Numbered from the stretch's first letter, positions 25,347 through 35,452 are shown. The stretch is 49,378 nucleotides of DNA from Lachnospiraceae bacterium (GCA_017621815.1 JAGASK010000030.1:1-49378), one strand, 5' to 3'. Notes: generated from the letters alone by a model not told the origin. Program-made: numbers and translations.

Positions 25347-28300
25347 ATGAACAAAATTTCAAGGAGAATGAAAAGACTGTTGGCTGTATTGCTGGTGGAA
25401 CTTGTAGTAGCAGTTAATGTAATTACAAGCTATGCAAATACTCCGAGTGAAACATCCTACATGGAAACAACAGATGAAGATGGCAATGTATCACTTCAAA
25501 AAGTAGAAACACCAGAACCGGAAAAAAGTGATGCGCCGATTTCCGATTCAACGGAAGAAACAACGGAAAAAAGTGATGCGCCGGCTTCTGGTTCAGCGGA
25601 AGAAACAATTGAGACAGGGAAGACACCTGTACAGGATCCCGGAGCTGAGCAGAAAACTGATGCGGAATCGGCAGATACGCAGCCTGCTGATGCTGTACCC
25701 AGTGCAAATATTCCTGTTGAAACACCTACAGAGGTACCTGCTCCATTGAATGGAGAAGAGCCGTCTTCCACAGATGCAGTTGAATCACCTTCAACAGATG
25801 CAGAGACAACACCTTCGGCAGATGCAGAGACAACACCTTCGGCAGATGCAGAGACAACTCCTTCAGCGGATGCAGAGTCAACTCCTTTGGCAGATGCAGT
25901 TGAATCACCTTCAGCGGAAGCGGCAGCAACATCTTCGGCAGATGCGGTTGAATCACCTGCAGCGGAAGCGACAGCAACACCTTCGGCAGATGCAGCTGAA
26001 TCACCTTCAGCGGAAGTGGTAGAATCATCTTCGGCAGAGACAACAGCAGCACCTTTGACAGATACGGAAGAATCATCTTCGGCGGATGCGACAGTGTCTC
26101 CCTCGACAGATGCAGAGAAATCACCTTCAGCAGAAGCAACAGCAACTCCTTTGATTGATGATGAAACAGCTGTTACGCCTGAACCGACATCGGAAGCAAC
26201 GTCAACTCCTTCGACAGAAGACGAAAAAAATAGTTCACCTGAACCCACGGTAAAACTTACAGCTGAAATGTCTGAGGAAGAAAAAATAGCAGCTGTAAAT
26301 TCTACATTTGAAAGTGAAGGAATGACAGTAACTGAAACCGGAAGCTTTCTGGGAATGTCCTTTTACAAAGTTTCAGCTTTAAGTTTGGAAGATGATGAAG
26401 AAGAGGAAGAAGATGATAAAAAGAGTGCAGAAGAACTGCTGAAAGAAATTAATGATATTACAGATGGATATTCCATATATACTGATACACTTGATTTGAA
26501 CGGTCATATGCAGGCTGATATTGCGGCAAAAGTGTTAAATGCCAATACAACATTAGAGGTTGGCGGCGACAGCCATAATGAATATGATGCAATTGAAAGA
26601 GATTGCTATATTGGAGAAATTAATATCAGCAGTGAAGGAAAGTTGGATTTTGGCAGCGCTACCGGTGATGTAAAACTTGAAAATTCGGTAGTATACACAG
26701 ATGAGGATGGAAGCCAGCATTATAAGTATAAATATTTGGATGATGATGGTAATTATTTAGAATCTTATACTATTGGCGATAAGACATATACGGCTGAGAG
26801 TGGTTCTATTCTTGTTGTGAAGACGGAAGAAGACGGGACAGAAACTGTTTTTTATATGAAGAAGAATGGCGGTCAGACAGTTGATGGAAAGCCTGATTTA
26901 AATATTGTAAATGACAGTATTAATATTGACAAAAATCTGGAAGCTATTGCAGTGGCTGCAACAGAATTAGCACAGCAGAAGAATACAGACGGAGCATTTG
27001 TTGATCTCACGATGAGCAATGAAAATGGTCAAAAGGGAAAGATTGACATAACAAATAGTGAGACAACAGTGACTGTTGTAAATGTAACAATGGGTTCCGA
27101 GAATGGATGGCAGTATATTAAAGATGAGGATGGTAATAAGCATTCTAATGAAGCCGATAAGATTAAAATCTATGCTAATGAGAATCAGGTATGCATTATC
27201 AATGTAAATGTTGATGATGCAGCTGAAGGAACAGTGATTAATCTGATGAAATATTCAATTAATGACAAGGGCTCGGATTCTGCTACAACCTCTGATACAG
27301 CAAGAACTTATGCAGATAAGATAGTTTGGAATTTTGGAAATTATACAGGAACTATTAATTTGGGTGGTAGTATTATCGGACGCGTTATAGCGCCGCTTGC
27401 AACAATTGTTGTTAGCAATACTGGTACCGGTTCATTGGTTGCTGAAAATGTTGAGATTGCTTCAGGTGAATGGCATAGTGTATCAACTCCTACACCAGAG
27501 ATGACACCTACGCCAATGAAAACCCCTGAAGTAACGCCTACACCTGAAGTAACACCTACACCTGAAGTAACACCTACACCTGAGGTGACACCTACACCGG
27601 AACCTACAGCGACACCAACGGCAACGCCTACCGCAACACCAACGGCAACGCCTACCGCAACACCAACGGCAACGCCAACTGCAACACCTACAGCGACACC
27701 AACGGCAACGCCTACCGCAACACCAACGGCAACGCCTACTGCAACACCTACAGCGACGCCGACCGCAACACCTACACCTACAGCTACACCTACGGCAACA
27801 CCTACACCGGAACCTACGGCAACGCCTACACCGGAACCTACAGCAACACCTACACCGGAACCTACAGCAACACCTACACCGGAACCTACGGCAACGCCTA
27901 CACCGGAACCTACAGCGACGCCGACCGCGACACCAACGGCAACGCCTACCGCAACACCTACGGCAACGCCGACCGCAACACCTACAGCGACGCCAACGGC
28001 TACACCTACAGCGACACCTACGGCAACGCCGACCGCAACACCTACAGCGACGCCGACCGCAACACCTACAGCGACGCCAACAGCAACACCTACAGCGACG
28101 CCAACGGCTACACCTACGGCAACGCCAACAGCAACACCTACAGCGACGCCAACGGCTACACCTACAGCGACACCAACGGCAACGCCAACAGCAACGCCGA
28201 CCGCAACACCTACAGCGACGCCGACCGCAACACCTACAGCGACGCCAACGGCTACACCTACAGCGACACCTACGGCAACGCCAACAGCAACACCTACGGC

Positions 28301-28799
28301 AACACCGTCAACAACGCCTACGGAGACACCGTCAGCGACACCTACAGCTGAGGTAACGCCAACACCTGGCACTGAGGAGACTCCAACACCGGAGGTAACA
28401 CCTACACCTGGTACCGAGGAAACTCCTGAACCGGAAACAACATCTACACCTGATGCACCTAATACGCCGGATAACCCGGGAACACCGGATATTCCGAATG
28501 AGCCCGAAACACCTGACGCGCCTGAAACGCCGGATACTCCTGTAACACCTGACTCATTTGATGTACCTGATACACCGACAGCTCAAGTGTTAGGAGCAAC
28601 AAGAATTCGTGAGGGCGGTACAGGCGGAGCAGTGCTTGGAGCTAAACGTGGTGTTGAATGTGCAGTACTGGGTAAGAGAAGAAGACCCGCAACCGGAGAT
28701 AGTGTAGCAATCTTTGTCTGGATGATTGCATTGTTTGCAGCAATTGGCGGAGCACTTACATCAATGGTAATGATGAGAAGTAACAGTAAGAAAAAATAG
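25347..28799 (+). CDS. Giant Thr/Pro-repeat surface protein with choice-of-anchor-A-like domain and TGD sorting signal
   Basis: 1150 residues. Parts in order: signal peptide (about 1-30, basic start then [16 protein letters not shown], cleavage likely after SYA); an Ala/Ser/Asp/Glu/Thr low-complexity region to about residue 310 with SADAETTP-type repeats; a folded domain at about 310-710 ([18 protein letters not shown], then [12 protein letters not shown] and [14 protein letters not shown]), which resembles the choice-of-anchor A family; an almost pure (ATPT)n stalk at about 715-995; a Pro/Glu/Thr/Asp segment; three VLG motifs; RPATGDS; one membrane helix; and the tail RSNSKKK. It should be wall-anchored with the folded domain held far from the cell. 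An RBS (AAAGGAG) lies upstream. A lipoprotein gene follows after 20 bases. Confidence 0.9.
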   Translation: MNKISRRMKRLLAVLLVELVVAVNVITSYANTPSETSYMETTDEDGNVSLQKVETPEPEKSDAPISDSTEETTEKSDAPASGSAEETIETGKTPVQDPGAEQKTDAESADTQPADAVPSANIPVETPTEVPAPLNGEEPSSTDAVESPSTDAETTPSADAETTPSADAETTPSADAESTPLADAVESPSAEAAATSSADAVESPAAEATATPSADAAESPSAEVVESSSAETTAAPLTDTEESSSADATVSPSTDAEKSPSAEATATPLIDDETAVTPEPTSEATSTPSTEDEKNSSPEPTVKLTAEMSEEEKIAAVNSTFESEGMTVTETGSFLGMSFYKVSALSLEDDEEEEEDDKKSAEELLKEINDITDGYSIYTDTLDLNGHMQADIAAKVLNANTTLEVGGDSHNEYDAIERDCYIGEINISSEGKLDFGSATGDVKLENSVVYTDEDGSQHYKYKYLDDDGNYLESYTIGDKTYTAESGSILVVKTEEDGTETVFYMKKNGGQTVDGKPDLNIVNDSINIDKNLEAIAVAATELAQQKNTDGAFVDLTMSNENGQKGKIDITNSETTVTVVNVTMGSENGWQYIKDEDGNKHSNEADKIKIYANENQVCIINVNVDDAAEGTVINLMKYSINDKGSDSATTSDTARTYADKIVWNFGNYTGTINLGGSIIGRVIAPLATIVVSNTGTGSLVAENVEIASGEWHSVSTPTPEMTPTPMKTPEVTPTPEVTPTPEVTPTPEVTPTPEPTATPTATPTATPTATPTATPTATPTATPTATPTATPTATPTATPTATPTATPTATPTPTATPTATPTPEPTATPTPEPTATPTPEPTATPTPEPTATPTPEPTATPTATPTATPTATPTATPTATPTATPTATPTATPTATPTATPTATPTATPTATPTATPTATPTATPTATPTATPTATPTATPTATPTATPTATPTATPTATPTATPTATPTATPTATPTATPTATPTATPSTTPTETPSATPTAEVTPTPGTEETPTPEVTPTPGTEETPEPETTSTPDAPNTPDNPGTPDIPNEPETPDAPETPDTPVTPDSFDVPDTPTAQVLGATRIREGGTGGAVLGAKRGVECAVLGKRRRPATGDSVAIFVWMIALFAAIGGALTSMVMMRSNSKKK
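25797..26145 (+). repeat. Degenerate tandem repeats encoding SADAE/ESPSAEA units
   Basis: Units of about 24-30 bases containing TCGGCAGATGCAG and close variants; the three at about 25812-25870 are nearly identical (ACAACACCTTCGGCAGATGC). They encode an acidic Ser/Ala/Thr stalk after the signal peptide. Confidence 0.8.
27600..28325 (+). repeat. 12-bp tandem array encoding (Ala-Thr-Pro-Thr)n
   Basis: About 60 units of a 12-base period (ACxCCxACxGCx), interrupted once by a block encoding EPTATPTP (27780-27915). Synonymous third positions form higher-order blocks, a sign of repeated segmental duplication. Any gain or loss of a whole unit keeps the frame. Confidence 0.9.
28584..28703 (+). other. 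40-residue triple-VLG module ending in RPATGDS
   Basis: Encodes [15 protein letters not shown] and [10 protein letters not shown], then PATGDS, at the same spacing as the module at 2073-2192. The DNA is diverged apart from GGTAAGAGAAGAAGACCC, so this is long-standing conservation, not a recent copy. Confidence 0.75.
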
Positions 28800-28819
28800 A
28801 ATAAACAGGAGTTCTCGGA

Positions 28820-29455
28820 ATGTGTAAAAGGATTATGATGCTGCTTTTGACGGGAATGCTTATAGCAACTGTCGGATGCGGTAACAAGGCAGATAATTCC
28901 GAAGAGATAACTGGAGAATCAGCAGTGGAGGAGTCCACTGCTGATTCTGATAGTATCGAAACGGAATCTGAAAACGAAGAAGAATTGAATAATGTTGAAG
29001 ATGAAGCAGAAAGTGAACAAACTGTTTTTGAAGAAGCGGAATTAGCTTGCTCGCTGCCGGATGGATTTGAGCCTCATCCTGATGAAGAAGGGCTGTATGT
29101 TTATAAAACTTATCCCAAAGACATATCTACAATCAGTTATGTAATATCTGAAAGTGATGAAGATATTTCAGATATTTCAAAAGAAGCGTTCAAGGAAATG
29201 CTTGAAGCAGATTATATGGAAGCATATGGCGATGAGGTAATAATCAATATTACTGAATTTAAGGATATTAAGGTTGACGGCAGAAAGGGACTGCGTATTA
29301 TGCTTGACTGTGAGTTCAAAGGTCAGGAATATGAGCAGTTAATGTATATGCTTTTTAATGGTAATGAAGCACATATTTTGAATTTTACGCAGGAAAAAGG
29401 CGGAAAATGGATGGATGAATTTCTTGCCTGCGGAGATTCGCTTACGTTTGAATAA
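28820..29455 (+). CDS. Small secreted lipoprotein of unknown function
   Basis: A 211-residue protein with a lipoprotein signal (KRIMMLLLTGMLIATVGC, Cys about residue 20). A Ser/Glu/Asp-rich linker to about residue 80 precedes a folded domain with LACSLPDGFEPHPDEEGLYVY and the ending MDEFLACGDSLTFE. It should be tethered to the outer face of the membrane. It follows the giant surface protein by 20 bases, RBS AGGAG, and a terminator follows it, so the two form an operon and may act together. I do not recognise the domain; the pattern resembles DUF-type lipoproteins that measure membrane stress or assist surface proteins. Confidence 0.85.
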   Translation: MCKRIMMLLLTGMLIATVGCGNKADNSEEITGESAVEESTADSDSIETESENEEELNNVEDEAESEQTVFEEAELACSLPDGFEPHPDEEGLYVYKTYPKDISTISYVISESDEDISDISKEAFKEMLEADYMEAYGDEVIINITEFKDIKVDGRKGLRIMLDCEFKGQEYEQLMYMLFNGNEAHILNFTQEKGGKWMDEFLACGDSLTFE

Positions 29456-29470
29456 TTAATATGATAATAT

Positions 29471-29502
29471 AAGGAACCTTTATATAAAAAGGTTCCTTTT
29501 TT
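29471..29502 (+). terminator. Terminator of the surface protein/lipoprotein operon
   Basis: AAGGAACCTTT and AAAGGTTCCTT form an 11-bp perfect stem, followed by a T-run. Confidence 0.92.
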
Positions 29503-29515
29503 ACAGAGGTATAAA

Positions 29516-30751
29516 ATGGAAGAACGTTTAATTGACAGGTTTTTGAATAAAGAATTTTCTGTGCATAATATAACATTTAAAGTAGTAGATATAGCGTTTA
29601 TTCTTTGTTTGTTTATATTAGCCTTTTTGGTGCGGTTAAAGCTGATGCCGATTGAGTCGGCAGATTATTTTGGATTTTTAAAAGAATGGATGCAGACCAT
29701 AAGGGAAAATGGCGGCTACAGATCTTTATCCATGGAAATATCCAATTATACATCTCCTTATATGTATATAATGACCATATTATCTTATTTTGATGTGAAT
29801 GATTTATATGCATTGAAAATGGTATCTGTTTTTTTTGACTATGTGGCTGCTTTGGCTGTATTTTTGATTTTATATCATATGACAAAAAACGTAAGGAAAT
29901 CTATTCTGGGAATGGGAATATTATTATTGTCTCCAACTGTAGTGATAGACGGCGCTTACTGGTGTCAATGTGATATTATCTATACATCTTTCCTGCTTTA
30001 CTCTTTTTATTTCTTTTTAAAAGATAACAGTAAGAAATCAGCAGTTTTTTTCGGACTGTCATTTATGTTTAAACTGCAGTCTTTGTTTTTGCTTCCGTTT
30101 TTTATTATTATGTGGCTGAAAAGAAGGACGATTAAGCTCAGGCATTATTTAGTTGTTCCTGTTATTTATTTAGTTAGTATTATACCGGCATGGATGATAG
30201 GACGTGATTTTAAAGAACTGATTATGGTTTATTTTAATCAGTCAGGATATTATCCGTGGGGAACGTTGAATTATCCTAATGTTTATGCCCTGCTTGGAGA
30301 AGCAATGCCTGATATGCGCCATGCAGCAGAAGTGAGCGGAGCAGGTATGTTTATGACAATTATAATGCTGGGCTGTATTGCTTATTATTTTTATACGAAG
30401 GAAATAAGACTGACAGACGAGATGCTTGTTACATTAGCAATGTTCACGGTTGCAATCATCGTTTATTCATTACCGCATATGCATGACAGATATGGTTTTT
30501 TGATAGATTTATTTGCTGTTATTTATGGGGTATATAATGTGAGAAAACTGCCGGTTACCTGTGGGTTTATGTTAATATCCGTTTTGACCTTTATGCCGTA
30601 TTTGATAGCTGTGGATATTATGCCTCTGCAGTATATGGCTATGGGACTTTTGGGGCTGATAGTTTATGTGGGTTATGACTTATATAATCAGGTTCAGAAA
30701 AATCTGGTACTGCCCTGCGAACAGGACAGTACCGTAAATTCAGGGGATTAG
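29516..30751 (+). CDS. GT-C family mannosyltransferase-like membrane protein
   Basis: 411 residues, about ten helices. The first outer loop contains PIESADYFGFLKEW (the acidic residue expected in GT-C enzymes), followed by NYTSPYMYIM. Later GAYWCQCDIIYTS, GLSFMFKLQSLFLLP and LPHMHDRYGFLIDLFA match the pattern of bacterial GT-C mannosyltransferase-like proteins, in which HxxHxRY-type motifs are common. It would transfer a sugar from a polyprenyl-phosphate carrier on the outer side. RBS AGAGG. The gene converges on the PMT gene with a 4-base overlap, and its last 45 bases contain the opposite-strand terminator. Confidence 0.8.
   Translation: MEERLIDRFLNKEFSVHNITFKVVDIAFILCLFILAFLVRLKLMPIESADYFGFLKEWMQTIRENGGYRSLSMEISNYTSPYMYIMTILSYFDVNDLYALKMVSVFFDYVAALAVFLILYHMTKNVRKSILGMGILLLSPTVVIDGAYWCQCDIIYTSFLLYSFYFFLKDNSKKSAVFFGLSFMFKLQSLFLLPFFIIMWLKRRTIKLRHYLVVPVIYLVSIIPAWMIGRDFKELIMVYFNQSGYYPWGTLNYPNVYALLGEAMPDMRHAAEVSGAGMFMTIIMLGCIAYYFYTKEIRLTDEMLVTLAMFTVAIIVYSLPHMHDRYGFLIDLFAVIYGVYNVRKLPVTCGFMLISVLTFMPYLIAVDIMPLQYMAMGLLGLIVYVGYDLYNQVQKNLVLPCEQDSTVNSGD
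30698..30733 (-). terminator. Terminator of the PMT gene embedded in the convergent CDS
   Basis: Read on the minus strand: GGTACTGTCCTG, TTCG loop, CAGGGCAGTACC, then AGATTTTT. The 12-bp stem lies wholly inside the last codons of the plus-strand gene; on the plus strand there is no T-run, so it serves the minus-strand transcript. Confidence 0.8.
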
Positions 30752-32430
30752 AGCACTAATATCCAATCCTTTAACCACCGCAGCCGGAGTCCGTATTCTT
30801 TGTAAACAGGGAGCCCGGAGACCACAGGGAAGAAGAGGAAGAAAACAATTATGGCAGTTATCATGTATATGATAACTGCTTTTTTGCCCCATTTAAACCG
30901 GTTGATAATAAAATCCATGGTGTAACCCATCATCAGCATTACAAATAAAATGGCAGGAAAGTAGTGATAGATAAAGGTAATACGGCCTATGCTCATCCAG
31001 GGCACATACTGGGCTAAATAGGAAATGCAAAGGAAGCCTGCTTTTTTATCCCTTTTTATGATCCATCTGAAAATGAGAAAGAAAACGCAGGGAATACCTG
31101 CCCACCAGATAGCGGGGTTGCCCATACAGCTTACGGCGCTTACGTCAGTTGCATTTACCATGTCATTAGCATCCAGAAGCGGCATCCATATGATTGGCCA
31201 TTCATAAAATGGTGAACTGTAGTAATGTTCAGCTACCAGATTGTGGTGGTAATCAAACATGGAGATGGAACCTTGTATTGCCTTGTCAATCAGTCCGTTA
31301 TATTCAGTGTATCCTACAACGGGAATAAATGACAGGGTATAGACGGTTAATGGGATAACAATGAAAAAGGTGCAGCAGAAGAGAAAAAGCTGTCTCACCT
31401 GTCTGGCGGGGAAATGGTCTATAGTATACCAGATAAACAGGATGCCCAAACCTGCACCTGCATAAACTCCTGTCCATTTTGTTGATATGCCGAATGCCAT
31501 GGTTATGCCGGATAATGCCAGGGGTAAAAGGACATCCCTGGGAATTTTTTTATCCTTTTTCGAGGTCTTTAATCTGCGGTATGAGATGTCTTTCTGAAAA
31601 TATTCATACATAAAGTAGTACATTAATAAGATGAAAAATGCAGCAAAAATGTCTATGGTGGCAATTCGCGACAGGGTATAATGCATGCAGTCAAAGGTTA
31701 AAAGTGCAGCTGAAGCTGTGGCAATTATGGTATTGTTAAACAGTTTTTTTGCAAAAACATACATTACGGCAATAATGAGGATGCCGAAAATGACGGACAT
31801 AAAACGCCAGCCAAAAGGATTCATGCCGAATATTCTGATACCAAGAGAAATTAATATTTTACCGAAATGAGGGTGGGTTGTCTCATATGTGGGAAGCTTA
31901 TGAATAAACTCATAGGCGGTTCTTCCGTGATATACCTCATCAAACATGGTGCCGGTCATGTAAGTTGTTACTTCCGGAAACATATCCTGTTCATCAAATA
32001 ATTCAGGATAGTCAGAGGCATTTTCAGGAGTGATAATTGTACCGTCTGTCTTTTGTACTACGAATTCATTAAAAACAGCTTTATCATCAGTGGAAACCAA
32101 ACCAATATAACGTACATAATAATTAATGTCCAGTTTGTTCCAGGCGAAGACAGATTCCACTGCAGCGTCTCCGTTAATCACTTCCCAGCTTCCCGTTACT
32201 TCATTAAAGACGGAGATGGAAAGGTGCCTTGTATTTAAATTTCCAAGAAAAACTGAAATGGAGCCTATATCCGTATATTCCCCGAAGTCCAGAACAATGT
32301 CACGATTTTCGGAGGTAGCGGTATATGAAGTTTCCGGTGCATAAGTGTTTCCCAGTCTGAAAAAGGCCAGAACTGCAAAGATTAGCAGCAGTACGCTAAG
32401 ACAGACATAATCATTTCTTTTCATAAGCAT
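30748..32430 (-). CDS. PMT-type (dolichyl-phosphate-mannose-protein) O-mannosyltransferase
   Basis: 560 residues. After one N-terminal helix comes an extracytoplasmic beta-domain (about 30-130, INYYVRYIGLVSTD, discoidin-like), then the PMT core. GTMFDEVYHGR carries the conserved Asp164-Glu165 pair, the first being the catalytic base in this family. TTHPHFGKILI, SRIATIDIFAAF and STKWTGVYAG are further PMT hallmarks. The enzyme should transfer mannose from polyprenyl-phosphate mannose to Ser/Thr of exported proteins, at the outer face of the membrane. It lies next to a GT-C gene and 2 kb from a surface protein with a (ATPT)n stalk, a natural acceptor. The gene is monocistronic; its terminator lies in the neighbour. 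Confidence 0.88.
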   Translation of the reverse strand: MLMKRNDYVCLSVLLLIFAVLAFFRLGNTYAPETSYTATSENRDIVLDFGEYTDIGSISVFLGNLNTRHLSISVFNEVTGSWEVINGDAAVESVFAWNKLDINYYVRYIGLVSTDDKAVFNEFVVQKTDGTIITPENASDYPELFDEQDMFPEVTTYMTGTMFDEVYHGRTAYEFIHKLPTYETTHPHFGKILISLGIRIFGMNPFGWRFMSVIFGILIIAVMYVFAKKLFNNTIIATASAALLTFDCMHYTLSRIATIDIFAAFFILLMYYFMYEYFQKDISYRRLKTSKKDKKIPRDVLLPLALSGITMAFGISTKWTGVYAGAGLGILFIWYTIDHFPARQVRQLFLFCCTFFIVIPLTVYTLSFIPVVGYTEYNGLIDKAIQGSISMFDYHHNLVAEHYYSSPFYEWPIIWMPLLDANDMVNATDVSAVSCMGNPAIWWAGIPCVFFLIFRWIIKRDKKAGFLCISYLAQYVPWMSIGRITFIYHYFPAILFVMLMMGYTMDFIINRFKWGKKAVIIYMITAIIVFFLFFPVVSGLPVYKEYGLRLRWLKDWILVL

Positions 32431-32486
32431 ATTCCCTCACTTTTTACTTATTACAGTATAACAATTTATGCATCCGAAAACAACAG

Positions 32487-32510
32487 AATTTCTGTGTGAA
32501 TTTCTGTGTG
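32487..32510. repeat. 12-bp tandem duplication upstream of eno
   Basis: AATTTCTGTGTG twice in direct succession, in the 160-base gap between the divergent PMT and eno genes. No convincing eno promoter is visible; a -10-like TATATTAT lies near 32550. Confidence 0.6.
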
Positions 32511-32592
32511 AATGTATGCAGGTTCAGATTAAAGAAAGAAAAACTGGTTATATTATTTGCAAAGGCTTATGAAAATTACAGGAGGAAGTTTG

Positions 32593-33912
32593 ATGAAAAC
32601 CTATATGCAGATTACAAATATACACGGCAGGGAGATTCTGGATTCCAGGGGAAACCCTACAGTTGAAGCGGAAATTACACTGACTGATACCATGACCGGC
32701 AGAAGATATGCCGGAAAGGCGGCTGTTCCTTCAGGGGCAAGTACCGGCAGATTTGAAGCAGTGGAACTGCGGGATGCGGAAACCAGGTATTTCGGACTGG
32801 GGGTAAAAAAGGCAGTCAGCAATATTAACACTAAAATAAAAGAAGCCATAGCAGGCAGAAATGGCCTGAATCAAATTGAGATAGACAGAATTTTAATGGA
32901 AACGGACGGAACTGATAATAAGGGGAATTTAGGGGCAAATGCTACTCTTGCTGTTTCCATGGCGGTTGCAAGAGCAGCGGCGAAGGCTCTCAGCATTCCT
33001 TTGTATCAATATCTGGGCGGTGCATATACAAGGCTTATGCCTGTGCCCATGATGAATATTTTAAATGGAGGGCGCCATGCTTCCAATACAGTGGATTTTC
33101 AGGAATTTATGATTATGCCGGTTCAGGCGGAAAGTTTTTCGGATGCACTTCGAATTTGTGCTGAGATTTATCATTTTCTGAAAAAAATACTGGAGGAAAA
33201 AGGATTGTCAACCGGGGTAGGGGATGAGGGGGGATTCGCGCCGGATCTTCCTGATGCGGAAGCTGTGCTGTCTCTTATTATTGAAGCAGTTGAAAAAAGT
33301 AAATATTTACCAGGACAGGATATCAAAATTGCTCTTGACGTGGCAAGCAGTGAATTATACAATGAAAAAACAGGTATGTATCATTTTCCCGGAGAAAGTT
33401 CTTTAAAGGGAAAAGACATCGTCAGGGACACTTCTGAAATGATAGCCTATTATGAAAGTTTAATCGAAAAATTTCCTATTATATCTATTGAAGACGGACT
33501 GGCAGAAGATGATTGGGATGGCTGGAAGCTTCTGACGCAAAGGCTTGGCAATAAAATTCAGCTCGTTGGGGATGATTTGTTTGTTACCAATACGAAACGT
33601 CTTGATGCAGGAATTAAGCTGCAGGTGGCTAATGCAATTTTAGTGAAGGTGAATCAGATTGGTACTGTTTCGGAGGCTATGGAAGCCATTGAAATGGCAC
33701 AGAAAAACGGTTACAGGGCAGTGATTTCCCACAGGTCAGGAGAAACAGAGGATACTTTTATTGCAGACCTTTCTGTAGCGGTAAATGCCGGACAAATAAA
33801 AACCGGAGCACCCTGCAGGAGTGACAGAGTGGCCAAATATAATCAGCTCCTTCGGATTGAAGAAGAGCTGGGCACGGTAGCCTGTTATAAGGAACCGTTT
33901 AATAAAATATAA
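32593..33912 (+). CDS. eno: Enolase
   Basis: Converts 2-phosphoglycerate to phosphoenolpyruvate in glycolysis, with Mg2+. 439 residues with [29 protein letters not shown], the metal and catalytic region [30 protein letters not shown] and [10 protein letters not shown] start at 32593 with AGGAGG 7 bases before the ATG; the reading frame also contains an upstream ATG that would overlap this RBS. The lysozyme gene follows after 38 bases on the same strand, so a shared transcript is likely. In related genomes eno usually follows gpmI directly. Confidence 0.98.
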   Translation: MKTYMQITNIHGREILDSRGNPTVEAEITLTDTMTGRRYAGKAAVPSGASTGRFEAVELRDAETRYFGLGVKKAVSNINTKIKEAIAGRNGLNQIEIDRILMETDGTDNKGNLGANATLAVSMAVARAAAKALSIPLYQYLGGAYTRLMPVPMMNILNGGRHASNTVDFQEFMIMPVQAESFSDALRICAEIYHFLKKILEEKGLSTGVGDEGGFAPDLPDAEAVLSLIIEAVEKSKYLPGQDIKIALDVASSELYNEKTGMYHFPGESSLKGKDIVRDTSEMIAYYESLIEKFPIISIEDGLAEDDWDGWKLLTQRLGNKIQLVGDDLFVTNTKRLDAGIKLQVANAILVKVNQIGTVSEAMEAIEMAQKNGYRAVISHRSGETEDTFIADLSVAVNAGQIKTGAPCRSDRVAKYNQLLRIEEELGTVACYKEPFNKI

Positions 33913-33950
33913 GATAAATGAAACAAAAGAAAATGTGAGGGGTAATACAA

Positions 33951-35354
33951 ATGAGAAAGAGAAAAACAGGTTTAAGATTGACAGCATTTTTTTTAGCGGC
34001 TGCGGTGCTCTGGATGCTGCCATCATCCGTATCCCATGCAGTAAGTGCGAGCGGGGCTATTGCCCAGGGAGTGGATGTTTCCATGCATAACGGAGCAATT
34101 GACTGGAGTAAGGTTGCAGGAGCCGGAATGAAGTTTACCTTTATTAAAGTAGGAAGCACCAAAAGCGGGATTGATCCCAACTTTGCCGCCAATATTACGA
34201 ATGCCCAGGCGGCAGGCTTAAAGACAGGAGTATACCTTTATTCTTATGCAACCACACCCCAGGCGGCTGCTGATGAAGCCAATCTTGTATTACAGTGGAT
34301 TGACGGATATACGGTGAATTATCCTGTGGTATTTGATATCGAAGATAAATGCCACAAAAACTTAAGTGAACAGCAGCTGATTGATATTATTAATGCTTTT
34401 TGTACAACAATTGATGCAGCGGGTTATTATCCCATGGTTTATTCCAATAAAAATATGTTTGTAAATAAACTCAGTATCTGCGGCTGGGACAAATGGGTAG
34501 CACAGTATAATGACAGCTGCGAATATAATAACAATGTTTGTTTCTGGCAGTATTCCAGCCATGGAAGCGTTAACGGATTTGGCAGCCGTGTGGATGTTAA
34601 TTATCAGTATAAGGATTACAGTCAGCTTATTATTCCTGAGGGATTTATTGAGCACAACGGCAATGTACGTTTTTATCGTAATTGGCGGATGCAGAAAGGC
34701 TTTGTAGATTATAATAATACCCGGTATTATTTAGACGGTGCGGGCAATCTGGTTCGCGGCTGGTTTTCGGATCAGACCGGTACTTATTATCTTTCACCCC
34801 AGGACGGAAGCATTGCAAGAGGACAGTGCGTGGTAGATGGAGCGGATTATTATTTTACTGCCGAAGGCATTAAAATGACAGGCTGGGTGGTGTTGGGTGA
34901 CCAAAGGTATTATTATGAACCTTCTAATAACGGAATTATGAAGCGTGAGTGGTTCAGTGATGCGGAAGGACATTTTTACTTTTTTGACAGAACAGACGGC
35001 CATATGCTGACAGGAGATCAGGTTATTGACGGCGCAAGGTATTTGTTTGGAGCAGACGGAATACGTGTTACGGGAATGACTGAAAGGGAAGACGGAACTT
35101 ACTATTATGACACTGCTACGGGACAGCTTATGTACGGTTTTATTACTTTATCCGATAAAACTTATTATGCAGATGAGGCAGGGCATATTGTTACAGGAGT
35201 ATATACGATTGATAACCAGCCCTATTACTTTGATGCTTCGGGAGTTCTTATTAAAAATCAACAGGTGGTTCTTGACGGAATATCTTACTATACCACACCT
35301 GACGGAATTTTTATGCCGGCAGAAGAACCGGTGCAGGAAGAAGGAGCTGCATAG
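33951..35354 (+). CDS. GH25 lysozyme (muramidase) with choline-binding-like repeats
   Basis: 467 residues: signal peptide (about 1-30, KRKTGLRLTAFFLAAAVLWM), a GH25 domain at about 38-225 and about ten YYLDGAGNLVRGW-type cell-wall-binding repeats from about 230 to the end. Catalytic residues are visible as Asp 42 in QGVDVSMHNG and Asp 129/Glu 131 in FDIEDK. It cleaves the N-acetylmuramic acid-N-acetylglucosamine bond of peptidoglycan and binds the wall by its aromatic repeats. Without a membrane anchor it should be secreted and held by the wall. It lies between eno and secG, an unusual place for a hydrolase; its RBS is GAGGGG. Confidence 0.93.
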   Translation: MRKRKTGLRLTAFFLAAAVLWMLPSSVSHAVSASGAIAQGVDVSMHNGAIDWSKVAGAGMKFTFIKVGSTKSGIDPNFAANITNAQAAGLKTGVYLYSYATTPQAAADEANLVLQWIDGYTVNYPVVFDIEDKCHKNLSEQQLIDIINAFCTTIDAAGYYPMVYSNKNMFVNKLSICGWDKWVAQYNDSCEYNNNVCFWQYSSHGSVNGFGSRVDVNYQYKDYSQLIIPEGFIEHNGNVRFYRNWRMQKGFVDYNNTRYYLDGAGNLVRGWFSDQTGTYYLSPQDGSIARGQCVVDGADYYFTAEGIKMTGWVVLGDQRYYYEPSNNGIMKREWFSDAEGHFYFFDRTDGHMLTGDQVIDGARYLFGADGIRVTGMTEREDGTYYYDTATGQLMYGFITLSDKTYYADEAGHIVTGVYTIDNQPYYFDASGVLIKNQQVVLDGISYYTTPDGIFMPAEEPVQEEGAA

Positions 35355-35393
35355 ATAAACGATTTAAAGAACGTAAAGTTTAAGATAAAATGC

Positions 35394-35422
35394 TTGAATT
35401 CTGGTGTTTTATATGGTACACT
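35394..35422 (+). promoter_or_regulatory. Promoter of secG
   Basis: TTGAAT (35394-35399), 17-base spacer, TACACT (35417-35422); leader about 25 bases to the ATG. Confidence 0.65.
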
Positions 35423-35452
35423 AGTATTTGCTTGGCATTAGGAGGTGTAAAA

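Noticed and set aside
27480-28330. Possible CRISPR-like array
   Set aside because: Repeats are contiguous 12-mers with no unique spacers and lie in frame within a coding sequence.
27341-28372. 343-codon minus-strand open frame encoding (VAVG)n
   Set aside because: It is the mirror of the 12-bp array that encodes (ATPT)n; a repeat without stops in one frame is open in others too. No RBS and no start context.
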